Source: Lepidurus packardi
Taxonomy: Eukaryota > Arthropoda > Branchiopoda > Notostraca > Triopsidae
Length of the DNA: 64,000 nucleotides
NCBI GenBank assembly: GCA_023053545.1
Contig: JAKZAN010000006.1
Coordinates: 6,267,001-6,331,000, forward strand
Reading direction: 5' to 3'
A program made the translations under genes and the position numbers. A model generated the notes under the pieces. That model had not been told where the DNA came from. It saw nothing but the letters and a program-made list of their open reading frames with translations, and made no database searches. The number at the start of each line of letters is the position of its first letter. The first letter of the stretch is position 1. Below, piece after piece: positions 21,776 to 34,146 of this stretch.

Positions 21776-24546
21776 GTTTGTCCGTTATGCTATTTTCACA
21801 TATATCACGATAAAAAAATACAGTTCGTTAACGTTGCTATGTTAATGAAGCTGAAAAAGGATACTTTTTAGATTGGGATACGTTCGTCCTAAGACAGGCA
21901 TCATTACGTAACTACGAGAATTTATTTTAGGTAAAATCGCTTAAGAGCATGGGTTGCTATATCAAACAATACTACTTCGTCAGTAACTCTCTGGGGTGAA
22001 ACTACAGGAAAACCAAAGCAAGATTCGGGTTTGTTTCCAAGCTTTCGCATCCTAGGTGGTATAACGGAATTAGATTTAAAGGAAGTATATAGGATGTTGA
22101 AAAGAGGAGTCGAAGAGATAAAGTAAGTATGTATACCAAATCCTGAATTGGTCATCGACAACTCCTAAGGATGCCTTTATTGTGTGTCGCATGCCGATGA
22201 ATAAAAAATATAACGAACGTGAACAGTTGCTCGAAGTGTACTCCAAGATTATTTGCTTTGAGTTAGTTTTGAACAAATAATAATAGTTGATATACTGGAA
22301 AAACAAAAGTAATTGACGGTCCAATCGTTGCAACTTGCTATTCGTTTTTTCACTGAAGAACCGAAGTCTTTCACGGATTTATACACACGTGTCGCATTTC
22401 ATACGTAACACGTACTCTGATAACTATAACTAGTAAGCACTAGTATTTTTTCTGTTATGGTAATAATAAAAGGCAGAAGGCTAATTAAACAAGTGACGGA
22501 TTTAGGATGATTCCTGACAAGTATTGTGAACATTTAAAAGCGACAATGACATTGCACTTTTAGTGCTAAGTACTGTGTTGGGAAAATTGATCATCCTCCC
22601 CAGGGTCAGATCATGTCACACAACAGTAGCTTGTTGATTGATTCCCTTTCTAATAGAAAATGTACCGATTCACGTCGTCTTGTTCAGTTGCAGAAGAGCT
22701 AGTTTATGAGCCACAGGGGAGCCTATAGGCCAACTTTAACAGCGCTCTACCGTAAATAATCTTTGAGATCCTTGTCAGGACTACGACTCGTTTGTATGGT
22801 TACGTCACCGTACATAAAGTAGAAAAAGAATGGTACGGTACCATCAACCAGCAAAAATGTCACCGTTCGAAATGTAATCAAATAAACTGGTGCAATTTAC
22901 TTATCCCTAGAGACAGTTTCAAGGAATATAAAACTCGTAACATGATAAAACCATCGCTACTGCAGGATAGTCTAGTTATAGTTGTTCCAATCAACCAGAT
23001 CTCCCCGCAGAGTTACTAATTTAATACATAATAATTACACAGGTTCTTAAAATTGGAAGTTGTAGGGGCCTAAGAAACATTTATAAACCCGGATGACCAA
23101 TATGCGTGGTTTTTCTTACAATAATGGATCTTGTTCAGGTATCCTAGGGAGCAATCGACAACGTACGCTCCAGTAGCTTGTCGGAATGGCTTGATGGCTA
23201 TAGATCCAATTCCATACCCAAAAGCATGTAGAATTCGGCATCTGTAATGAGTCAGGTTGGGGCTGCAGATTGGCAATAATTGACTCTGGCTCTACAGAAC
23301 GCTAAATTACATGTTTGGTATTTCGGTAGAAGTATGCATTCCATTAACTTACTCATTTCACGTAATGTCGGCGTGAACGCAGTTACGAAGATTCTCCTTG
23401 ACGACGTATAGAATCGGCGAGTAATATATAGACGGAGGCGATTCACAATGGGAACTGACATAATACTATGGAACTAAGAGGAAAAGTCCTGGGGGAGAAG
23501 TTCGGTGCAGCTCCACAATAAACCCTTTGTAAAGAATCGCACTGCAAGAGAGAAACAGGAAGGCCAACTTCCTGTAACAGCGGTCACAATACGAAAAGAC
23601 GGATTTTGTTCACGGAGAAACAACTGACCCAAATAAAGCATAACACTCTTTGTTCAATCAACCATTCGAATTCGGTTATTCCAGTTTTTTCAGCTTTCCG
23701 ATATTTTATCATTTGATCTTTACTGTTTTATGTTTAATGCAGTTTAGTAAAAATAATGCTCTTCAATGTAACAGCACACATAATTTTTTGTTAGATGGAA
23801 GTCGTAGGGTTGAGTCGTAAGTCGCTGCCGTGGCAACGGTAAGTACATTCGTACGTTTGATATCCACAACGTAATACGGCGCAATATTACTTCTATTCGA
23901 ACGAAACCAATGAATGCAATCTCGTTGTAGCGATAAACGTGATTGAAATACGTTTCTTTGATTTTTGACGTTAATAACAGTACTTTTCGGTTTCTAAAGG
24001 CTTCACCTTTTCATAACATAGGACATCATTGCTTTCATTAGCCCTTCATTTAAAAAAATATGTTTGAAAGCCACTTTTACCAAAGAAAATACGTATAGGC
24101 TACAGTGGTACCCCGTACAGCGAACAACTCGTCCAATGAACTTGCGCGCGGGCGAAGAAATGACTGGCACAACGAACTCGGCCAGAATTCGCTCCGAGCA
24201 TTCAGAAAAAGCAAGCAACACCCACGCGTCCTAAAGAGACAATATCGGTCTTAATCAAACTGTTGACAATAAAAAAAAAGACTCAGAGCATTGTTCGTGG
24301 TGTCAAGTGTATTTTCTTGGGAAAAGCCTACTGGAAAGCAGCTCACAACCGTTACGACTACGTAAGAAATAAAGTGTTGGCGCTTTAAGGAGCAATTTGC
24401 TGAACGTTGTTACAAAAGTTGCCAAGATATTTCTTGACAATGTAATACGAATGCACAAGTCTCATTCCTAGAAAACGTCCAGGCATGTATATGATGGGAG
24501 TAATGGGTGACGATGAAGGCTAAGTCGCGCGCATCCTTGAGTATGG
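21776..24546. other. Intergenic, with one degenerate coding-like block
   Basis: Between NAF1 and the opsin promoter. A coding-like block lies at about 21870-22280 (plus): a frame reading WVAISNNTTSS...RMLKRGVEEIK ends at a good GTAAGT donor (22120), then a second frame DAFIVCRMPMNKK...FELVLNK ends in TAA. Codon phase does not carry across that intron, and an upstream piece (WDTFVLRQASLRNYENLF) hits a stop. It may be a pseudogene or carry sequence errors; I do not recognise the family. From 22340 to 24540 I see nothing. Confidence 0.4.
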
Positions 24547-24554
24547 TATAAAAG
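24547..24554 (+). promoter_or_regulatory. TATA box of the opsin gene
   Basis: TATAAAAG lies 71 bases upstream of the opsin ATG. This is consistent with a focused promoter having a start site at about 24575-24585 and a short leader. Arthropod opsin promoters are often TATA-containing with nearby eye-specific elements; I did not identify such an element with confidence. Confidence 0.6.
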
Positions 24555-24624
24555 ACTTCGGTTCCGGAGAATTGCTCCAGTTTTCGTCGCCACACTTATA
24601 AACCTAGGAATAGAATCGGGGAAA

Positions 24625-27414
24625 ATGTGTTATAATAGTGCTGTGCCGCCACACTCACAAGATATGTACCACGAACCAGTATCAGAAGTACCGAGCGATA
24701 AAGCAATTTCTGGAGAAGGACTGCTGGCTTTATTTCGTTCGCGTTATCCGGTAAAACAATGGGAAGATCACGGGTATTTTACCGAACCGGATTTATTGGT
24801 AATTAACCCACACTGGCTACAGTTTCCGCCACCAACACCAGCAAACCATTTTTTCTTGGCGGTTCTTTACGTCATTGTCTTCCTCGTAGGCAGTTTCAGC
24901 AATCTTCTCGTAATTTACATCCTTGCTAGGTAAGTCGATGACCAGCAAAATAACACATAAAGAAAAAACCAACAAAATCTTTTCGAAAGAATGAAGGTCT
25001 AATGCGGGAAAAATTGACTTATAGAAACGAATATGATAAACGAAATGTTTAATTAAGGCGAGCACACTAACAATTATAATACAGTGCAAATGACGTAAAT
25101 TCGACTGAAGCGGCCCAAGTGCAGAGAAAAAAGACCTCAAGCATATGAAAACAATTGCTTTCGAAGAACCCGTTTTGACAGGACTTCCCGTCCTTTCCTA
25201 TCTTATGGAGTTCCAATATAAGCATTTAGAATCCCAAACAAAAAAATCTAACTGAAAGACTCTCCGACGACAAGATTTAAACTCAAGCAATCTACTGAAA
25301 GTAGGATCGAAGCTAAAAGTAGACACGGAAAGTTGAATTAAATAATGTGAATTTTCAAGAAAAACACTTTGGAAGAAAACCCTTCAGGAACGATTGAACT
25401 TGACAGCTGATACTCTCATTACAAAATTGGAATCCAAGATCAGAAGATGAAAATAATTTTTTTTTTGCGCTCCATGCCTATGTATTTAGAGCCCCTTAAA
25501 ATCTTCGGTTTTGCTGTTAAGGATTAATTATTCCTAATTTTACTATCTAGCACTTCAGTAGCTTATCTATGAAACCGGCACGCGCTATAGGTTACTATCC
25601 CGCTGGCGTATTACTACAACTGATTAATCACGAACTACTTCCTCGTAATCATGAACTACACTCGGCGGACGACATATTACAGACAGTGCAAAGCTAGATA
25701 TAACCAAACCACATCACGTACATCCCAACAGATAGTTCTACTTCCTGCGCAATAGTTAATTCAAGGGTATAATATCCAATTTCTTTGCTTTAAACGTTGA
25801 CATGAAGCGAAAAAAGCATGAGCCCTTAACTTCATATTACAAGGTTTTAGTTTCTCTCTTGGAAGGACGGTTGTAAAGGCAATCAAAATAGCACACACAA
25901 AAATCGATACTTTTAAAAGCATTGCCCGAAAACGTTAAGCCAATACCCTTAGCTTACCCATGTGCTTAGCCATTAGGTACCTAGCAACCACCTTAGCCAC
26001 CTCAGAAACTTTACTTTGTGCACTCTCTTTGCTAATGTCAATTAACAAGTATTAGTTTCCTCTGTCCATCTTTCCTCTGTCTTGCAGTAGCCGAAATCTG
26101 AGGACCCCGCCAAACTTACTGGTCATGAACCTGGCTGTCAGCGATTTCTTCGCTCTTATCAAGATGCCGATTTTCGTTTACAATAGTTTCCTGCAGGGAC
26201 CCGCATTGGGCCAATGGGGTAAGTAGCATTTCTTCCCAGACATATACTCTATCTTTCCCGACAGTAGAGGAAAGAACAAAATTTACCCATGCTTTATTAT
26301 TTTTATTTATCTCTCGAAGTCTACTCCAGTTATATTAAATTTCTTTTAAATTACTCATACACTTGCAGGTTGCAACGCATACGGTTTCCTTGGAGGGCTT
26401 ACGGGAACAGCTTCTATTCTGACCTTAACAGCCGTTGCCAGCGACCGATACCGCGTGATCAGCAGTCCACTGAATCTGGATCGCAAAACCACCAAATCAC
26501 GTGCTTTGTTGCTTGTCATTGCCATTTGGATGTACTCGGCTTTTTTCTCAAGTCTCCCATTCTTCGGGATTGGACGCTACGTCCCAGAAGGCTACTTGAC
26601 ATCCTGCAGCTTCGATTACCTGGCCCAAGACGACACTACAAGAATATTTATCGTCGTGTTCTTCATAGCCGCCTGGGTCGTACCTTTCATGATTATAACG
26701 TTTTGCTACATGGCTATCATTTGCGCCGTATCCAAACATAACCGTGGCATTTCTGCGTGCAATCGAGAAGACCAACAAGGCATACAAGCCAAAGTACGGG
26801 CTGACGGACAACGGACAGCTGAACTTACAATTACGCGTACAGTCTTCGGCCTCATTATCGTCTGGCTCTTAGCATGGACGCCTTACGCAACTGTAGCATT
26901 ACTCGCCGTCTCCGGTCGTAGGGATTTGGTTACACCGCTGGCTTCCATGATTCCCGCACTCTTCTGCAAGATCTCGGCTGTCATCAATCCTTACATGTAC
27001 TCTCTGCGCCACCCGAAAATTAAGCGGGAGATATTTATGCGATTCCAACGCTTTTTCACTTCCAATGATACCAATTCCTTTTCTGAGTCTTACCGTCGCA
27101 AATGGAAAGCTGAAGACGTTGTGTCCATGTATTCTGTGGCAAGTTTACCGGCTTCTGTATCGCAACCTCACACGAACGTCTCCGCTAATTCAGGGGATTT
27201 GCTCAGAAACAGTCAACAGAGAACGTTAGGGAATGAGAAGGGCAATCTAACACATCGCTGTCTACATTACTCTTTTTCTCCTCTAGATCACGACAAAAAT
27301 ACGTCATTATCTAGAACAGAGACCGTTACGCTCAAATTCAGGTCAGAAAAAGAGATCTTCCACGTCAAAGGGAAGCAATTAGTTCGTGGTAGAAGCTTAC
27401 CTTCGCTGCTCTAG
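24625..27414 (+). CDS. Rhabdomeric-type opsin with UV-type lysine at bovine position 90
   Basis: Exons 24625-24929, 26088-26218 and 26369-27414 join in phase to 493 codons. The seven-helix receptor has every opsin landmark: retinal lysine K346, six residues before the NPxxY motif N352-Y356; DRY at 171-173; the disulphide pair C147 and C225; E219 six residues before C225, equivalent to the E181 counterion; Y150 at the position-113 equivalent; WxPY in helix 6 (W315, P317, Y318); and HPK after helix 7. K127 in helix 2 lies exactly 20 residues before C147, i.e. at bovine position 90, where lysine marks arthropod UV opsins. HWLQFPPP and SRNLRTPPNLLVMNLAVSDFF also match the UV/Rh7-like group. The N-terminus (about 60 residues) and C-terminus (about 125) are long. 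Intron 1 is 1,158 nt, large for this locus. Expected role: Gq-coupled light sensing. Confidence 0.96.
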
Positions 27415-27957
27415 CTAGAAAAATCGAACATATCACAATTTCCGAACGGATCTGCCCCTCCGTTATCGCCTTCAAATCAAGAATAATAAAGACAGCAACT
27501 TGCTCAGAGGACAAACAAAGACTCAAGGGACTAGGAATCAAAAGAACTGCTTCCCCTCGCAGTCAGCTCAAATGGACAAACGAACCGCTCTAGAAAATCA
27601 CTAAAATTGAATTAAAGTTTACGTTTCAAGTTTATGCCCAATACGTGGGCATAAACTTAAAAGTGTGTCTACTTCTAACGAAATGCAATGATAAGACAAA
27701 CCACCAAAAAATAATAAAAAGGCGAAGAGGTTCAAAGAACTCTTTAAAAATTATCTTTCAGCTTGTTATTCAATGTTCACCAATACCATGTTAGTAATAA
27801 AGTCACCGTCAATAATATTGTGCAACAATAAAGCTATGGCCCCTGAGGTACTATATTGGTTAGCTCCGCTAGATAAAAAACCAACTACGGCTGAAATGTA
27901 ATATCTAAATAAGCTTTACCGGGAGTAATTACCACACACTGTTGTGTAACCAATTAT
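27415..27957. other. Convergent intergenic region with polyA signals and a hairpin
   Basis: Between the opsin stop and the stop of the convergent PLP-enzyme gene. AATAAA at 27485-27490 probably serves the opsin. A 13-bp perfect inverted repeat with a 5-base loop lies at 27628-27658 (see separate entry). No open frame of note. Confidence 0.6.
27628..27658. terminator. Perfect 13-bp stem, 5-nt loop hairpin between convergent genes
   Basis: AAGTTTATGCCCA (27628-27640) pairs perfectly with 27646-27658 around the loop ATACG. Being symmetric, it could form in the 3' region of either transcript. It does not match the histone 3' stem-loop. Its role is unknown; it may be a 3'-end or transcript-separating element, or a transposon end. 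Confidence 0.5.
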
Positions 27958-29953
<1,996 letters not shown>

Positions 29954-31342
29954 CTGCAATGCCAATATCTCTACGAAAGTTCGAAAGTGTGCAATTTAAG
30001 CTTTAAACACGGATTAGATATTTTGGCTTCGGCCACAGCTTTGTAAGAGTGGTGTCCTGTGGCCTAAAAACTAAAAGATAAAGGAAAAAGTGTATAAAAT
30101 ATGGAACAAGCAAACTTTGCTCTTTATCTGAATACCACATATGATCCCAGGATAACGGGAGATAATGCTTAATGGATAACCCTGTATTGTAACCCACATC
30201 CAGCTTTTCCCATGTACGATGTAGTGAATACGGGCGCCCATGTTCACAATTTGGTGAAACCGTCCTACTATCTTCGAACTTGGGATTACCTTCCCAAGTT
30301 CGAGTTTTGGAAACTTGGTTTGCAGTTCATGGAGCGTGTCCATTTACGAAATAAGGGCCCGGCTTGGGTGTGTTTTGTAATTTACATCACAATCCGTCCA
30401 GATCGCTTTTACCGTACGAAATTGCTTAAATGGCTACTTGATATAATTGATGTGTTATTAATATTATTTTTGTTTCTCTCTAATTCCGTGAGTGGTGAGT
30501 TTCCATGATTCTCGGATTCTGGCTCACTAGGTGGATACACAATACGCGGAAACGAATCACTAGGGAGCGGAGATTTTCGACGGTGGAAAAAGGCCTTATA
30601 GATCAGGGCAGTATGCATTCTTCACGTCCCACATGGAGTTTGTAAGCCACAATTCTGTCTCATTTATTCATTTCCGCGAGATTGTGTGGTTCCACCCGTG
30701 CTGTTCCCGCGACCTACAAACCGTGTGTAGCTCAAACTGACCCACAAACTCAAACTTTCGTTGTTGCTTTTGTAGCTCAATTTTGCTCGATTTTTGCTCG
30801 ACATGCGTGTCTTGTGACGTTTCCGCGATTCTCGGAAGTGTGGCTCACTAGGTGAACTCACAATTCAGTTTTCGTGATCAGCGACCCGTTTGTGGTTCAC
30901 AACTGAACCACAACTTCGGAACGCGGGAAATGACCAGACTCCATGCCACGCCATTTTTTTCCAAGATGGCAAAAAACGACAATTGGTTACTTGAAACGAA
31001 CAAAGGCCTTTTTCCAAGATTCGAAGTAGTGGCTTGTGAAGGCTTGTCATCATCGAATACGGAACAAAAAACGTTGACTGGGAGTCAGCTAGCACGCCAG
31101 AAACGGAGAATGAATAGTAGCAAAAAAGCCTGTAAAACAGCAGGATCGGACAAAAAAATAGTAATTTAGAAAATAATTACACCGGTTAAATACAAAATTC
31201 GCAATAGCTAGATATCCATGTACGGGACTAAAGGGCTTTTCCCTGATATGAAAGAACCCTTTTGGAACCTTAGGATATATACTGCTGCAGAAGCATGGGA
31301 TAAATCTGCGGTGGATACATTAGCAGGTCAGTCAACTAAATG
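29954..31342. other. Unresolved region: repeats and coding-like fragments
   Basis: Several open frames overlap on both strands between 29970 and 30620. Examples on the minus strand are a frame encoding TWEKLDVGYNTG...WDHMWYSDKEQ (about 30270-30120) and another starting MDTLHELQTKFPKL (30343). None is recognised, and the phases do not chain into one model. The missing first exon of the PLP enzyme should lie here. Two partial direct repeats sit at 30500-30545 and 30819-30866 (shared core GATTCTCGGA and TGGCTCACTAGGTG), suggesting old repeat DNA. The 105-codon plus-strand frame at 30852-31169 is not recognised. Confidence 0.4.
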
Positions 31343-31585
31343 TTGTCCCTTCTAAACTCTCCAGTTAATTATACGAGCAGGTCAGTCAACTAAATGCTAC
31401 TTAATAGCGAAGCTAATCCCGCTCCCCCTGAATAACAAAAGGTCAAAGCATAGAAAGTGCTCATGAATCCATGCGACCATGAATCCAAAACTTTATTTTT
31501 CATCGATAGCTATAGTATGATCTGCAAGGAGCACATAATTGACTGACCTGCTGATTTAATTAACTGGGTAATTTAGAAGGGACAA
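31343..31585. mobile_element. ~245-bp MITE with ~50-bp terminal inverted repeats
   Basis: Arms 31343-31391 and 31536-31585 are inverted copies: TTGTCCCTTCTAAA, then CCAGTTAATTA, then GCAGGTCAGTCAA in the same order. About 140 bases of unrelated sequence lie between them. The motif GCAGGTCAGTCAACTAAATG also appears directly upstream at 31323-31342. There is no coding capacity, and I see no clean target-site duplication, so the superfamily is open. Confidence 0.65.
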
Positions 31586-31631
31586 TGTCATTTCAGCTTT
31601 CAGGACAGCGGCATTTCAGATGTAGGCTAGG

Positions 31632-32067
31632 CAACACGTTCTCCGGATTTAGTTACCAACGTACGTAATGTATCCCGGAGTTAAAAATTTACACTAGTGT
31701 GTCACTGTCTAACAATGAATTTTTATTTTTTCAGCTGGTGGAGTGAAAGTGCAAGTTTTAACGTTTCTCATCAACTTTCGTTGATGAGAATCGTTAACCT
31801 AATCTAACCTTACCTAACCTAATCTACCTAAGCAAACACTAATCTAACCTAAGCAAACCTATAACCTAACCTCTAACCTAAGCTAACCTAACCTATGCTA
31901 ACCTAACCTATCCTAACCATAACCTAAACTAATTCATTTCCAATCCAACAAACAATCTCAACTCGAGTTACACCCATTTGTCACTCTTTTTCCGGAGAAC
32001 GTTTTGCAACAATAATACACACTAGTGTCAATTTTATCTCCGAGTTCCGAAACTGGAGAACCTGTTG
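31632..32067. mobile_element. hAT-like MITE, copy A (436 bp), with 8-bp target duplication and CCTAA array
   Basis: The element starts CAACACGTTCTCCGG and ends with the inverted counterpart CCAGTTTC-type sequence closing in CCTGTTG. Both ends are flanked by the same 8 bases AGGCTAGG (31624-31631 and 32068-32075). An 8-bp duplication suits the hAT (or P) superfamily. Inside, 31795-31930 is a degenerate array of CCTAA units (TTAGG on the other strand), and an 11-bp hairpin lies at about 31764-31789. There is no transposase. A second copy in opposite orientation lies at 51221-51529; the two align along nearly their whole length. Confidence 0.85.
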
Positions 32068-32075
32068 AGGCTAGG

Positions 32076-32864
32076 GGGTGCAAACCCAGCTCCCTCGGAC
32101 GGAAATCTTGTCAATGTATCCGGAGTTCGTTTTATCGAACGCAAACATTTCAAAGCCAAGGGGTTCAATTGCACCCCCCAAATGACGCCAATGGATAACG
32201 TGTTGAGAACCCTACCTGAGCGTAGAAATAAGTAGGCAAGAAATGTCAGGATTGGTCTAAACAGGGGATAAGCACTGTGATTCGTCAGCTCCAAAACTCC
32301 ATGCGACGATCAATAAGTTCGTTACTGTACGTGTGTATCAAAAATCGGAAATAATCCACTATGCTTCCGAGTAATAGGTGTATTAAAAAAAAATAAAAAC
32401 CAGAAAGCATTGAAACAATGAAAAGTTCCTGCTGGCGCAAACGGGAGTTTCGTAACCCCCACTAAGTAGTATCATAAACATAGTTTTCACACCTCACCAC
32501 TTACCAGCAAAGCTACTCGCTGTTCTCATCGTGAAAGAGAGTAGATCGCGTAACTAGGTTCACGATTGAGGCCAGAAATCTGAACACGGTTCTTATGGGC
32601 GGAGTCTAATCTATGTGTACGTATTTTAAAAGTTTTGATCAGGGAAAAGTTGTTTTCCTCTTTAGTATTCATCAAGTAAGCGCAAGAAAATAAAAGTAAT
32701 TTCAAGTTCATGTTTTAAATTAACGTGACCTTTGGTACTCTTATCTATTACATAAATACAAAATAGCACGTTATCTTGTATTAAATGAATTTGTCTATCT
32801 TTTGACCTAGATTAGGGTGGATATACAATAAATACCCTGTGTTTGGCTGGTATTTTCGTAAACA
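32076..32864. other. Intergenic, no gene seen
   Basis: About 790 bases between the MITE and the NFATC2IP-like start. Minus-strand frames of 61-86 codons (32034-32294, 32526-32711) show no recognised similarity. AT-rich sequence from 32620 onward precedes the next ATG. Confidence 0.5.
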
Positions 32865-34035
32865 ATGAGTACTTTGGGTGCGTCAGCAACTGTTAGTAGC
32901 GAGAGTGAAGAAGAATACCGTTTTATAACCGATGCTGGTAAAGTATTTCAACAATCCTCGGGCCAACCTTTGGCAGCGTTGATATGGAAATCGTTGAGGT
33001 TGATTGGAACTCTTCATCTTCTGCTTCTGGTGAAAACATTACTAAGAGAAAAGCTCGTTCTTGTAAAGGAAAAAGGCAAGAAAAGCTACTAAAACTAAAA
33101 AGGTCTCGAAAAAATCCAACGAGGCTGTGGCACGTCAGAAAGCTCGTGCACAAATCCTGACAAGGAAGTCAAGTGTCCACACGGAAAACCGAGATCAGAA
33201 GATTCGTCGGATAGCGATCTGCAGCTGACCTCCTTTGGTTTCCCAGGCGTAACATAACTACCGTTCGTACCCCCGAAGTAAGGCATTTTATTTATTGGTA
33301 GTTCTCAATGATTCATGTCATTTTTAGTCCAACTGCAATCCCTTCCTCATAAGAGACGATGGTGACTTTATTGAAGAAGTCATAACGCCAGTACGACAAG
33401 TTGTTCTTCCTCTCAAACTCAAGTTGCGATACCAAACCAAGATTGAACGCATCGAAATTGAAGTGGTATGTAAGCCCAAAAACTGTCGCAAGTATTTAGT
33501 CATTCCCTATTTGTTGGTAGGACGCTCCCATGAGCAAAGTTTATGGTATTGCGGCAGATAGGTTTAACATCCCTGAAGATAGATTGACGATACATAAGGA
33601 CGGCCAAGCTATAGCTCGTACAACTACGCCTAAATTGCTTTCACTCAACATTTCCCACATCCTGGTAAACTAACACTGATTTCACTCTTGCAGTTTGTTT
33701 GCGTGCATGGTCTTCGTTGCTCAGGTCATTAATGCACTTTTCATGATCCTTCCCTTAGATTGCTACAGAAAAGAAGTTCCTAGCGTTTGCGAACCAGTGA
33801 CCAAAGACCTCATCCAGTTAAAAGTACAGAGCAAGGATAGAAAAAGCACCACAATGATTCCGATCAAGAAAACAGATACTATGCGTGCTTTAATGGAAAG
33901 GTACGCTGCCGTTGAAAAATGTGAGCGTGTGTGCGCTGAAGTTCTATTTTGATGGTGATCTGCTTAACGAAACTGACACTCCTAGCGGAACTGGATATAG
34001 AAGGTGGCGAAGTAATCGATGTTACGTCTCATTAA
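32865..34035 (+). pseudogene. NFATC2IP: NFATC2IP/Rad60-like SUMO-domain protein, reading frame broken
   Basis: Starts MSTLGASATVSSESEEEYRF at 32865. Two SUMO-like domains can be read. SLD1 spans about 33375-33715 in several exons (PLKLKLRYQTKIERIEIEV, DAPMSKVYGIAADRFNIPED, TPKLLSLNISHIL). SLD2 starts at 33750 (LIQLKVQSKDRK, DTMRALMERYAAVEK) and ends FYFDGDLLNETDTP / AELDIEGGEVIDV before TAA at 34033. This matches the C-terminal half of NFATC2IP and yeast Rad60/Esc2, which act in SUMO-linked genome maintenance. However, the SLD2 frame shifts near 33935 and again near 33990, and the basic middle region (33000-33270) also switches frame. Introns do not explain the shifts. Either the gene is decaying or the assembly has small indels here; an N gap lies 145 bases downstream. 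Confidence 0.65.
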
Positions 34036-34146
34036 TTGTAAATTTGTAGTTACCAAATGAGCAGAATACATTGTTCTGTAAAGTTTGTATTGAAGAGCAG
34101 TCTCTTAAAGAAAATGGGTGTTTTGTTGAGTTAACGAACTAGTTTT

